From contig OZ059897.1 in assembly GCA_964057225.1 (NCBI GenBank), forward strand, positions 19,654,001-19,718,000: a stretch of DNA of 64,000 nt. The letters are read 5' to 3'. The notes beneath the pieces were generated by a model. The model was not told the DNA's origin. It did not search any database and saw nothing but the letters and a program-made list of their open reading frames with translations. Every line of letters begins with the position of its first letter. The first letter of the stretch is position 1. The translations under genes and the position numbers were made by a program. This stretch comes from Auanema rhodensis (Eukaryota > Nematoda > Chromadorea > Rhabditida > Rhabditidae). Shown here piece after piece: positions 26,326 through 39,660 of this stretch.

Positions 26326-29300
26326 GAATGCACTATACTACATTGAGAAACGCTTAATACAAAAATTAGTTATGATCGTTTGAAAAATGATGCATTAGTG
26401 TATGTTGAGTTTCCATGTACACTCAACATTGCTTCCAAAAACATTTTGACAAAAATTTTTTCGAAAAATTTCAAAATAATTTAGCAAAAAGTAGATGTTT
26501 TTAGATTCCTTTTTTCAAGGCAAAGACGATGGACAATGTTATTCAACGAAAAAATTATTTCTTCAGGGTGAAAATCGAGGATATAAGTGTGAACTTATAT
26601 CAGTTGATATCTCGGTGCATTTTTAAGCTAGCGCAAATCTGATAACACAGATCGACGCAGCTTAAAAATCCGCATCGAATGCACTATACTACATTGAAAA
26701 ACGCTTGATACAAAAATTAGTTATGATCGTTTGAAAAATGATGCATTAGTGTATGTTGAGTTTCCATGTACACTCAACATTGCTTCCAAAAACATTTTGA
26801 CAAAAATTTTTTCGAAAAATTTCAAAATAATTTAGCAAAAAGTAGATGTTTTTAGATTCCATTTCTCAAGGCAAAGACGATAGACAATGTTATTCAACGA
26901 AAAAATTAATTCTTCAGGGTGAAAATCGAGGATATAAGTGTGAACTTATATCAGTTGATATCTCGGTGCATTTTTAAGCTAGCGCAAATCTGATAACACA
27001 GATCGACGCAGCTTAAAAATCCGCATCGAATGCACTATACTACATTGAGAAACGCTTAATACAAAAATTAGTTATGATCGTTTGAAAAATGATGCATTAG
27101 TGTATGTTGAGTTTCCATGTACACTCAACATTGCTTCCAAAAACATTTTGACAAAAATTTTTTCGAAAAATTTCAAAATAATTTAGCAAAAAGTAGATGT
27201 TTTTAGATTCCTTTTTTCAAGGCAAAGACGATGGACAATGTTATTCAACGAAAAAATTATTTCTTCAGGGTGAAAATCGAGGATATAAGTGTGAACTTAT
27301 ATCAGTTGATATCTCGGTGCATTTTTAAGCTAGCGCAAATCTGATAACACAGATCGACGCAGCTTAAAAATCCGCATCGAATGCACTATACTACATTGAA
27401 AAACGCTTAATACAAAAATTAGTTATGATCGTTTGAAAAATGATGCATTAGTGTATGTTGAGTTTCCATGTACACTCAACATTGCTTCCAAAAACATTTT
27501 GACAAAAATTTTTTCGAAAAATTTCAAAATAATTTAGCAAAAAGTAGATGTTTTTAGATTCCTTTTTTCAAGGCAAAGACGATGGACAATGTTATTCAAC
27601 GAAAAAATTATTTCTTCAGGGTGAAAATCGAGGATATAAGTGTGAACTTATATCAGTTGATATCTCGGTGCATTTTTAAGCTAGCGCAAATCTGATAACA
27701 CAGATCGACGCAGCTTAAAAATCCGCATCGAATGCACTATACTACATTGAAAAACGCTTGATACAAAAATTAGTTATGATCGTTTGAAAAATGATGCATT
27801 AGTGTATGTTGAGTTTCCATGTACACTCAACATTGCTTCCAAAAACATTTTGACAAAAATTTTTTCGAAAAATTTCAAAATAATTTAGCAAAAAGTAGAT
27901 GTTTTTAGATTCCATTTCTCAAGGCAAAGACGATAGACAATGTTATTCAACGAAAAAATTAATTCTTCAGGGTGAAAATCGAGGATATAAGTGTGAACTT
28001 ATATCAGTTGATATCTCGGTGCATTTTTAAGCTAGCGCAAATCTGATAACACAGATCGACGCAGCTTAAAAATCCGCATCGAATGCACTATACTACATTG
28101 AGAAACGCTTAATACAAAAATTAGTTATGATCGTTTGAAAAATGATGCATTAGTGTATGTTGAGTTTCCATGTACACTCAACATTGCTTCCAAAAACATT
28201 TTGACAAAAATTTTTTCGAAAAATTTCAAAATAATTTAGCAAAAAGTAGATGTTTTTAGATTCCTTTTTTCAAGGCAAAGACGATGGACAATGTTATTCA
28301 ACGAAAAAATTATTTCTTCAGGGTGAAAATCGAGGATATAAGTGTGAACTTATATCAGTTGATATCTCGGTGCATTTTTAAGCTAGCGCAAATCTGATAA
28401 CACAGATCGACGCAGCTTAAAAATCCGCATCGAATGCACTATACTACATTGAAAAACGCTTGATACAAAAATTAGTTATGATCGTTTGAAAAATGATGCA
28501 TTAGTGTATGTTGAGTTTCCATGTACACTCAACATTGCTTCCAAAAACATTTTGACAAAAATTTTTTCGAAAAATTTCAAAATAATTTAGCAAAAAGTAG
28601 ATGTTTTTAGATTCCATTTTTCAAGGCAAAGACGATAGACAATGTTATTCAACGAAAAAATTAATTCTTCAGGGTGAAAATCGAGGATATAAGTGTGAAC
28701 TTATATCAGTTGATATCTCGGTGCATTTTTAAGCTAGCGCAAATCTGATAACACAGATCGACGCAGCTTAAAAATCCGCATCGAATGCACTATACTACAT
28801 TGAGAAACGCTTAATACAAAAATTAGTTATGATCGTTTGAAAAATGATGCATTAGTGTATGTTGAGTTTCCATGTACACTCAACATTGCTTCCAAAAACA
28901 TTTTGACAAAAATTTTTTCGAAAAATTTCAAAATAATTTAGCAAAAAGTAGATGTTTTTAGATTCCTTTTTTCAAGGCAAAGACGATGGACAATGTTATT
29001 CAACGAAAAAATTAATTCTTCAGGGTGAAAATCGGGTATATATGTGTGAACTTATATCAGTTGATATCTCGGTGCATTTTTAAGCTAGCGCAAATCTGAT
29101 AACACAGATCGACGCAGCTTGAAAATCCGCATCGAATGCACTATACTACATTGAGAAACGCTTGATACAAAAATTAGTTATGATCGTTTGAAAAATGATG
29201 CATTAGTGTATGTTGAGTTTCCATGTACACTCAACATTGCTTCCAAAAACATTTTGACAAAAATTTTTTCGAAAAATTTCAAAATAATTTAGCAAAAAGT

Positions 29301-30888
29301 AGATGTTTTTAGATTCCTTTTTTCAAGGCAAAGACGATGGACAATGTTATTCAACGAAAAAATTATTTCTTCAGGGTGAAAATCGAGGATATAAGTGTGA
29401 ACTTATATCAGTTGATATCTCGGTGCATTTTTAAGCTAGCGCAAATCTGATAACACAGATCGACGCAGCTTAAAAATCCGCATCGAATGCACTATACTAC
29501 ATTGAGAAACGCTGAATACAAAAATTAGTTATGATCGTTTGAAAAATGATGCATTAGTGTATGTTGAGTTTCCATGTACACTCAACATTGCTTCCAAAAA
29601 CATTTTGACAAAAATTTTTTCGAAAAATTTCAAAATAATTTAGCAAAAAGTAGATGTTTTTAGATTCCTTTTTTCAAGGCAAAGACGATGGACAATGTTA
29701 TTCAACGAAAAAATTAATTCTTCAGGGTGAAAATCGGGTATATATGTGTGAACTTATATCAGTTGATATCTCGGTGCATTTTTAAGCTAGCGCAAATCTG
29801 ATAACACAGATCGACGCAGCTTGAAAATCCGCATTGAATGCACTATACTACATTGAGAAACGCTTAATACAAAAATTAGTTATGATCGTTTGAAAAATGA
29901 TGCATTAGTGTATGTTGAGTTTCCATGTACACTCAACATTGCTTCCAAAAACATTTTGACAAAAATTTTTTCGAAAAATTTCAAAATAATTTAGCAAAAA
30001 GTAGATGTTTTTAGATTCCTTTTTTCAAGGCAAAGACGATGGACAATGTTATTCAACGAAAAAATTAATTCTTCAGGGTGAAAATCGAGGATATAAGTGT
30101 AAACTTATATCAGTTGATATCTCGGTGCATTTTTAAGCTAGCGCAAATCTGATAACACAGATCGACGCAGCTTAAAAATCCGCATCGAATGCACTATACT
30201 ACATTGAGAAACGCTTAATACAAAAATTAGTTATGATCGTTTGAAAAATGATGCATTAGTGTATGTTGAGTTTCCATGTACACTCAACATTGCTTCCAAA
30301 AACATTTTGACAAAAATTTTTTCGAAAAATTTCAAAATAATTTAGCAAAAAGTAGATGTTTTTAGATTCCATTTTTCAAGGCAAAGACGATGGACAATGT
30401 TATTCAACGAAAAAATTAATTCTTCAGGGTGAAAATCGAGGATATAAGTGTGAACTTATATCAGTTGATATCTCGGTGCATTTTTAAGCTAGCGCAAATC
30501 TGATAACACAGATCGACGCAGCTTAAAAATCCGCATCGAATGCACTATACTACATTGAGAAACGCTTAATACAAAAATTAGTTATGATCGTTTGAAAAAT
30601 GATGCATTAGTGTATGTTGAGTTTCCATGTACACTCAACATTGCTTCCAAAAACATTTTGACAAAAATTTTTTCGAAAAATTTCAAAATAATTTAGCAAA
30701 AAGTAGATGTTTTAAGATTCCTTTTTTCAAGGCAAAGACGATGGACAATGTTATTCAACGAAAAAATTAATTCTTCAGGGTGAAAATCGGGTATATATGT
30801 GTGAACTTATATCAGTTGATATCTCGGTGCATTTTTAAGCTAGCGCAAATCTGATAACACAGATCGACGCAGCTTGAAAATCCGCATC
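26326..30888 (+). repeat. Short alternating units and heterogeneous monomers
   Basis: A233T monomers (26326, 27028, 27379, 28081, 29134) alternate with GAAAAACGCTTGATAC monomers (26677, 27730, 28432), giving 2-mer and 3-mer patterns; 27379 is a mixture of the two types (GAAAAACGCTTAATAC with A233T). From 28783 the array is a patchwork: GGGTAT at 28783, 29485 and 30538, with private changes CGCTGAATAC (29485), GCATTGAATG before 29836, and GTGTAAACTT (29836). TTTTAAGATT first appears at 30538. Confidence 0.7.
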
Positions 30889-33800
30889 GAATGCACTATA
30901 ATACATTGAGAAACGCTTGATACAAAAATTAGTTATGATCGTTTGAAAAATGATGCATTAGTGTATGTTGAGTTTCCATGTACACTCAACATTGCTTCCA
31001 AAAACATTTTGACAAAAATTTTTTCGAAAAATTTCAAAATAATTTAGCAAAAAGTAGATGTTTTAAGATTCCTTTTTTCAAGGCAAAGACGATGGACAAT
31101 GTTATTCAACGAAAAAATTAATTCTTCAGGGTGAAAATCGGGTATATATGTGTGAACTTATATCAGTTGATATCTCGGTGCATTTTTAAGCTAGCGCAAA
31201 TCTGATAACACAGATCGACGCAGCTTGAAAATCCGCATCGAATGCACTATAATACATTGAGAAACGCTTAATACAAAAATTAGTTATGATCGTTTGAAAA
31301 ATGATGCATTAGTGTATGTTGAGTTTCCATGTACACTCAACATTGCTTCCAAAAACATTTTGACAAAAATTTTTTCGAAAAATTTCAAAATAATTTAGCA
31401 AAAAGTAGATGTTTTTAGATTCCTTTTTTCAAGGCAAAGACGATGGACAATGTTATTCAACGAAAAAATTAATTCTTCAGGGTGAAAATCGAGTATATAA
31501 GTGTGAACTTATATCAGTTGATATCTCGGTGCATTTTTAAGCTAGCGCAAATCTGATAACACAGATCGACGCAGCTTAAAAATCCGCATCGAATGCACTA
31601 TACTACATTGAGAAACGCTTAATACAAAAATTAGTTATGATCGTTTGAAAAATGATGCATTAGTGTATGTTGAGTTTCCATGTACACTCAACATTGCTTC
31701 CAAAAACATTTTGACAAAAATTTTTTCGAAAAATTTCAAAATAATTTAGCAAAAAGTAGATGTTTTTAGATTCCATTTTTCAAGGCAAAGACGATAGACA
31801 ATGTTATTCAACGAAAAAATTAATTCTTCAGGGTGAAAATCGAGGATATAAGTGTGAACTTATATCAGTTGATATCTCGGTGCATTTTTAAGCTAGCGCA
31901 AATCTGATAACACAGATCGACGCAGCTTAAAAATCCGCATCGAATGCACTATACTACATTAAGAAACGCTTAATACAAAAATTAGTTATGATCGTTTGAA
32001 AAATGATGCATTAGTGTATGTTGAGTTTCCATGTACACTCAACATTGCTTCCAAAAACATTTTGACAAAAATTTTTTCGAAAAATTTCAAAATAATTTAG
32101 CAGAAAGTAGATGTTTTTAGATTCCATTTTTCAAGGCAAAGACGATGGACAATGTTATTCAACGAAAAAATTAATTCTTCAGGGTGAAAATCGAGGATAT
32201 AAGTGTGAACTTATATCAGTTGATATCTCGGTGCATTTTTAAGCTAGCGCAAATCTGATAACACAGATCGACGCAGCTTAAAAATCCGCATCGAATGCAC
32301 TATACTACATTGAGAAACGCTTAATACAAAAATTAGTTATGATCGTTTGAAAAATGATGCATTAGTGTATGTTGAGTTTCCATGTACACTCAACATTGCT
32401 TCCAAAAACATTTTGACAAAAATTTTTTTGAAAAAATTCAAAATAATTTAGCAAAAAGTAGATGTTTTTAGATTCCTTTCTTCAAGGCAAAGACGATGGA
32501 CAATGTTATTCAACGAAAAAATTATTTCTTCAGGGTGAAAATCGAGGATATAAGTGTGAACTTATATCAGTTGATATCTCGGTGCATTTTTAAGCTAGCG
32601 CAAATCTGATAACACAGATCGACGCAGCTTAAAAATCCGCATCGAATGCACTATACTACATTGAGAAACGCTTAATACAAAAATTAGTTATGATCGTTTG
32701 AAAAATGATGCATTAGTGTATGTTGAGTTTCCATGTACACTCAACATTGCTTCCAAAAACATTTTGACAAAAATTTTTTTGAAAAAATTCAGAATAATTT
32801 AGCAAAAAGTAGATGTTTTTAGATTCCTTTCTTCAAGGCAAAGACGATGGACAATGTTATTCAACGAAAAAATTATTTCTTCAGGGTGAAAATCGAGGAT
32901 ATAAGTGTGAACTTATATCAGTTGATATCTCGGTGCATTTTTAAGCTAGCGCAAATCTGATAACACATATCGACGCAGCTTAAAAATCCGCATCGAATGC
33001 ACTATACTACATTGAGAAACGCTTAATACAAAAATTAGTTATGATCGTTTGAAAAATGATGCATTAGTGTATGTTGAGTTTCCATGTACACTCAACATTG
33101 CTTCCAAAAACATTTTGACAAAAATTTTTTCGAAAAATTTCAAAATAATTTAGCAAAAAGTAGATGTTTTTAGATTCCATTTTTCAAGGCAAAGACGATG
33201 GACAATGTTATTCAACGAAAAAATTAATTCTTCAGGGTGAAAATCGAGGATATAAGTGTGAACTTATATCAGTTGATATCTCGGTGCATTTTTAAGCTAG
33301 CGCAAATCTGATAACACAGATCGACGCAGCTTAAAAATCCGCATCGAATGCACTATACTACATTGAGAAACGCTTGATACAAAAATTAGTTATGATCGTT
33401 TGAAAAATGATGCATTAGTGTATGTTGAGTTTCCATGTACACTCAACATTGCTTCCAAAAACATTTTGACAAAAATTTTTTCGAAAAATTTCAAAATAAT
33501 TTAGCAAAAAGTAGATGTTTTTAGATTCCATTTTTCAAGGCAAAGACGATAGACAATGTTATTCAACGAAAAAATTAATTCTTCAGGGTGAAAATCGAGG
33601 ATATAAGTGTGAACTTATATCAGTTGATATCTGGGTGCATTTTTAAGCTAGCGCAAATCTGATAACACAGATCGACGCAGCTTAAAAATCCGCATCGAAT
33701 GCACTATACTACATTGAAAAACGCTTGATACAAAATTAGTTATGATCTTTTGAAAAATGATGCATTAGTGTATGTTGATTTTCCATGTACACTCAACATT

Positions 33801-34046
33801 GCTTCCAAAAACATTTTGACAAAAATTTTTTCGAAAAATTTCAAAATAATTTAGCAAAAAGTAGATGTTTTTAGATTCCATTTTTTAAGGCAAAGACGAT
33901 GGACAATGTTATTCAACGAAAAAATTAATTCTTCAGGGTGAAAATCGAGGATATAAGTGTGAACTTATATCAGTTGATATCTCGGTGCATTTTTAAGCTA
34001 GCGCAAATCTGATAACACAGATCGACGCAGCTTAAAAATCCGCATC
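30889..34046 (+). repeat. 9-mer higher-order repeat (3158 bp), copy 1
   Basis: Order: TTTTAAGATT/GGGTAT (30889, here with CTATAATAC and CTTGATAC); CTATAATAC with GAGTATATAAG (31240); GATAG (31591); CATTAAGAAAC with AGCAGAAAG (31942); two TTCGAA-loss monomers (32293, 32644; the second with CAGAAT and ACACATATCG); CATTTTT/GATGG (32995); CTTGATAC/GATAG with GATATCTGGG (33346); and the first 350-bp monomer (33697). Eight 351-bp units plus one of 350 bp give 3158. Confidence 0.85.
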
Positions 34047-37000
34047 GAATGCACTATACTACATTGAGAAACGCTTAATACAAAAATTAGTTATGATCGT
34101 TTGAAAAATGATGCATTAGTGTATGTTGAGTTTCCATGTACACTCAACATTGCTTCCAAAAACATTTTGACAAAAATTTTTTCGAAAAATTTCAAAATAA
34201 TTTAGCAAAAAGTAGATGTTTTAAGATTCCTTTTTTCAAGGCAAAGACGATGGACAATGTTATTCAACGAAAAAATTAATTCTTCAGGGTGAAAATCGGG
34301 TATATATGTGTGAACTTATATCAGTTGATATCTCGGTGCATTTTTAAGCTAGCGCAAATCTGATAACACAGATCGACGCAGCTTGAAAATCCGCATCGAA
34401 TGCACTATAATACATTGAGAAACGCTTAATACAAAAATTAGTTATGATCGTTTGAAAAATGATGCATTAGTGTATGTTGAGTTTCCATGTACACTCAACA
34501 TTGCTTCCAAAAACATTTTGACAAAAATTTTTTCGAAAAATTTCAAAATAATTTAGCAAAAAGTAGATGTTTTTAGATTCCTTTTTTCAAGGCAAAGACG
34601 ATGGACAATGTTATTCAACGAAAAAATTAATTCTTCAGGGTGAAAATCGAGTATATAAGTGTGAACTTATATCAGTTGATATCTCGGTGCATTTTTAAGC
34701 TAGCGCAAATCTGATAACACAGATCGACGCAGCTTAAAAATCCGCATCGAATGCACTATACTACATTGAGAAACGCTTAATACAAAAATTAGTTATGATC
34801 GTTTGAAAAATGATGCATTAGTGTATGTTGAGTTTCCATGTACACTCAACATTGCTTCCAAAAACATTTTGACAAAAATTTTTTCGAAAAATTTCAAAAT
34901 AATTTAGCAAAAAGTAGATGTTTTTAGATTCCATTTTTCAAGGCAAAGACGATAGACAATGTTATTCAACGAAAAAATTAATTCTTCAGGGTGAAAATCG
35001 AGGATATAAGTGTGAACTTATATCAGTTGATATCTCGGTGCATTTTTAAGCTAGCGCAAATCTGATAACACAGATCGACGCAGCTTAAAAATCCGCATCG
35101 AATGCACTATACTACATTAAGAAACGCTTAATACAAAAATTAGTTATGATCGTTTGAAAAATGATGCATTAGTGTATGTTGAGTTTCCATGTACACTCAA
35201 CATTGCTTCCAAAAACATTTTGACAAAAATTTTTTCGAAAAATTTCAAAATAATTTAGCAGAAAGTAGATGTTTTTAGATTCCATTTTTCAAGGCAAAGA
35301 CGATGGACAATGTTATTCAACGAAAAAATTAATTCTTCAGGGTGAAAATCGAGGATATAAGTGTGAACTTATATCAGTTGATATCTCGGTGCATTTTTAA
35401 GCTAGCGCAAATCTGATAACACAGATCGACGCAGCTTAAAAATCCGCATCGAATGCACTATACTACATTGAGAAACGCTTAATACAAAAATTAGTTATGA
35501 TCGTTTGAAAAATGATGCATTAGTGTATGTTGAGTTTCCATGTACACTCAACATTGCTTCCAAAAACATTTTGACAAAAATTTTTTTGAAAAAATTCAAA
35601 ATAATTTAGCAAAAAGTAGATGTTTTTAGATTCCTTTCTTCAAGGCAAAGACGATGGACAATGTTATTCAACGAAAAAATTATTTCTTCAGGGTGAAAAT
35701 CGAGGATATAAGTGTGAACTTATATCAGTTGATATCTCGGTGCATTTTTAAGCTAGCGCAAATCTGATAACACAGATCGACGCAGCTTAAAAATCCGCAT
35801 CGAATGCACTATACTACATTGAGAAACGCTTAATACAAAAATTAGTTATGATCGTTTGAAAAATGATGCATTAGTGTATGTTGAGTTTCCATGTACACTC
35901 AACATTGCTTCCAAAAACATTTTGACAAAAATTTTTTTGAAAAAATTCAGAATAATTTAGCAAAAAGTAGATGTTTTTAGATTCCTTTCTTCAAGGCAAA
36001 GACGATGGACAATGTTATTCAACGAAAAAATTATTTCTTCAGGGTGAAAATCGAGGATATAAGTGTGAACTTATATCAGTTGATATCTCGGTGCATTTTT
36101 AAGCTAGCGCAAATCTGATAACACATATCGACGCAGCTTAAAAATCCGCATCGAATGCACTATACTACATTGAGAAACGCTTAATACAAAAATTAGTTAT
36201 GATCGTTTGAAAAATGATGCATTAGTGTATGTTGAGTTTCCATGTACACTCAACATTGCTTCCAAAAACATTTTGACAAAAATTTTTTCGAAAAATTTCA
36301 AAATAATTTAGCAAAAAGTAGATGTTTTTAGATTCCATTTTTCAAGGCAAAGACGATGGACAATGTTATTCAACGAAAAAATTAATTCTTCAGGGTGAAA
36401 ATCGAGGATATAAGTGTGAACTTATATCAGTTGATATCTCGGTGCATTTTTAAGCTAGCGCAAATCTGATAACACAGATCGACGCAGCTTAAAAATCCGC
36501 ATCGAATGCACTATACTACATTGAGAAACGCTTGATACAAAAATTAGTTATGATCGTTTGAAAAATGATGCATTAGTGTATGTTGAGTTTCCATGTACAC
36601 TCAACATTGCTTCCAAAAACATTTTGACAAAAATTTTTTCGAAAAATTTCAAAATAATTTAGCAAAAAGTAGATGTTTTTAGATTCCATTTTTCAAGGCA
36701 AAGACGATAGACAATGTTATTCAACGAAAAAATTAATTCTTCAGGGTGAAAATCGAGGATATAAGTGTGAACTTATATCAGTTGATATCTGGGTGCATTT
36801 TTAAGCTAGCGCAAATCTGATAACACAGATCGACGCAGCTTAAAAATCCGCATCGAATGCACTATACTACATTGAAAAACGCTTGATACAAAATTAGTTA
36901 TGATCTTTTGAAAAATGATGCATTAGTGTATGTTGATTTTCCATGTACACTCAACATTGCTTCCAAAAACATTTTGACAAAAATTTTTTCGAAAAATTTC

Positions 37001-37204
37001 AAAATAATTTAGCAAAAAGTAGATGTTTTTAGATTCCATTTTTTAAGGCAAAGACGATGGACAATGTTATTCAACGAAAAAATTAATTCTTCAGGGTGAA
37101 AATCGAGGATATATGTGTGAACTTATATCAGTTGATATCTCGGTGCATTTTTAAGCTAGCGCAAATCTGATAACACAGATCGACGCAGCTTAAAAATCCG
37201 CATC
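34047..37204 (+). repeat. 9-mer higher-order repeat (3158 bp), copy 2
   Basis: All nine monomer types of copy 1 recur in the same order, with rare changes conserved (CTATAATAC at 34398, CATTAAGAAAC/AGCAGAAAG at 35100, ACACATATCG at 35802, GATATCTGGG at 36504, 350-bp unit at 36855). Differences seen: the first monomer has CTATACTAC and CTTAATAC, and the last has A261T (GAGGATATATG). This is a recent duplication. Confidence 0.85.
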
Positions 37205-39660
37205 GAATGCACTATACTACATTGAGAAACGCTTAATACAAAAATTAGTTATGATCTTTTGAAAAATGATGCATTAGTGTATGTTGATTTTCCATGTACA
37301 CTCAACATTGCTTCCAAAAACATTTTGACAAAAATTTTTTCGAAAAATTTCAAAATAATTTAGCAAAAAGTAGATGTTTTTAGATTCCATTTTTTAAGGC
37401 AAAGACGATGGACAATGTTATTCAACGAAAAAATTAATTCTTCAGGGTGAAAATCGAGGATATATGTGTGAACTTATATCAGTTGATATCTCGGTGCATT
37501 TTTAAGCTAGCGCAAATCTGATAACACAGATCGACGCAGCTTAAAAATCCGCATCGAATGCACTATACTACATTGAGAAACGCTTAATACAAAAATTAGT
37601 TATGATCGTTTGAAAAATGATGCATTAGTGTATGTTGAGTTTCCATGTACACTCAACATTGCTTCCAAAAACATTTTGACAAAAATTTTTTTGAAAAAAT
37701 TCAAAATAATTTAGCAAAAAGTAGATGTTTTTAGATTCCTTTCTTCAAGGCAAAGACGATGGACAATGTTATTCAACGAAAAAATTATTTCTTCAGGGTG
37801 AAAATCGAGGATATAAGTGTGAACTTATATCAGTTGATATCTCGGTGCATTTTTAAGCTAGCGCAAATCTGATAACACAGATCGACGCAGCTTAAAAATC
37901 CGCATCGAATGCACTATACTACATTGAGAAACGCTTAATACAAAAATTAGTTATGATCGTTTGAAAAATGATGCATTAGTGTATGTTGAGTTTCCATGTA
38001 CACTCAACATTGCTTCCAAAAACATTTTGACAAAAATTTTTTTGAAAAAATTCAGAATAATTTAGCAAAAAGTAGATGTTTTTAGATTCCTTTCTTCAAG
38101 GCAAAGACGATGGACAATGTTATTCAACGAAAAAATTATTTCTTCAGGGTGAAAATCGAGGATATAAGTGTGAACTTATATCAGTTGATATCTCGGTGCA
38201 TTTTTAAGCTAGCGCAAATCTGATAACACAGATCGACGCAGCTTAAAAATCCGCATCGAATGCACTATACTACATTGAGAAACGCTTAATACAAAAATTA
38301 GTTATGATCGTTTGAAAAATGATGCATTAGTGTATGTTGAGTTTCCATGTACACTCAACATTGCTTCCAAAAACATTTTGACAAAAATTTTTTTGAAAAA
38401 ATTCAGAATAATTTAGCAAAAAGTAGATGTTTTTAGATTCCTTTCTTCAAGGCAAAGACGATGGACAATGTTATTCAACGAAAAAATTATTTCTTCAGGG
38501 TGAAAATCGAGGATATAAGTGTGAACTTATATCAGTTGATATCTCGGTGCATTTTTAAGCTAGCGCAAATCTGATAACACATATCGACGCAGCTTAAAAA
38601 TCCGCATCGAATGCACTATACTACATTGAGAAACGCTTAATACAAAAATTAGTTATGATCGTTTGAAAAATGATGCATTAGTGTATGTTGAGTTTCCATG
38701 TACACTCAACATTGCTTCCAAAAACATTTTGACAAAAATTTTTTCGAAAAATTTCAAAATAATTTAGCAAAAAGTAGATGTTTTTAGATTCCATTTTTCA
38801 AGGCAAAGACGATGGACAATGTTATCCAACGAAAAAATTAATTCTTCAGGGTGAAAATCGAGGATATAAGTGTGAACTTATATCAGTTGATATCTCGGTG
38901 CATTTTTAAGCTAGCGCAAATCTGATAACACAGATCGACGCAGCTTAAAAATCCGCATCGAATGCACTATACTACATTGAGAAACGCTTGATACAAAAAT
39001 TAGTTATGATCGTTTGAAAAATGATGCATTAGTGTATGTTGAGTTTCCATGTACACTCAACATTGCTTCCAAAAACATTTTGACAAAAATTTTTTCGAAA
39101 AATTTCAAAATAATTTAGCAAAAAGTAGATGTTTTTAGATTCCATTTTTCAAGGCAAAGACGATAGACAATGTTATTCAACGAAAAAATTAATTCTTCAG
39201 GGTGAAAATCGAGGATATAAGTGTGAACTTATATCAGTTGATATCTGGGTGCATTTTTAAGCTAGCGCAAATCTGATAACACAGATCGACGCAGCTTAAA
39301 AATCCGCATCGAATGCACTATACTACATTGAAAAACGCTTGATACAAAATTAGTTATGATCTTTTGAAAAATGATGCATTAGTGTATGTTGATTTTCCAT
39401 GTACACTCAACATTGCTTCCAAAAACATTTTGACAAAAATTTTTTCGAAAAATTTCAAAATAATTTAGCAAAAAGTAGATGTTTTTAGATTCCATTTTTT
39501 AAGGCAAAGACGATGGACAATGTTATTCAACGAAAAAATTAATTCTTCAAGGTGAAAATCGAGGATATAAGTGTGAACTTATATCAGTTGATATCTCGGT
39601 GCATTTTTAAGCTAGCGCAAATCTGATAACACAGATCGACGCAGCTTAAAAATCCGCATC
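37205..39660 (+). repeat. Rearranged third copy of the 9-mer
   Basis: The monomer at 37205 is a mosaic. Its first 50 bases are of ordinary 351-bp type (GAGAAACGCTTAATAC, five A), then it follows the last monomer of the preceding copy (ATCTTTTG, GTTGATTTT, TTTTTTAAGG, GAGGATATATG). Then come the TTCGAA-loss pair with one extra monomer (37556, 37907, 38258), CATTTTT/GATGG (38609, private GTTATCCAACG), GATATCTGGG (38960) and a 350-bp unit (39311, private TTCAAGGTG). The first four monomers of the 9-mer are absent. Confidence 0.75.
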
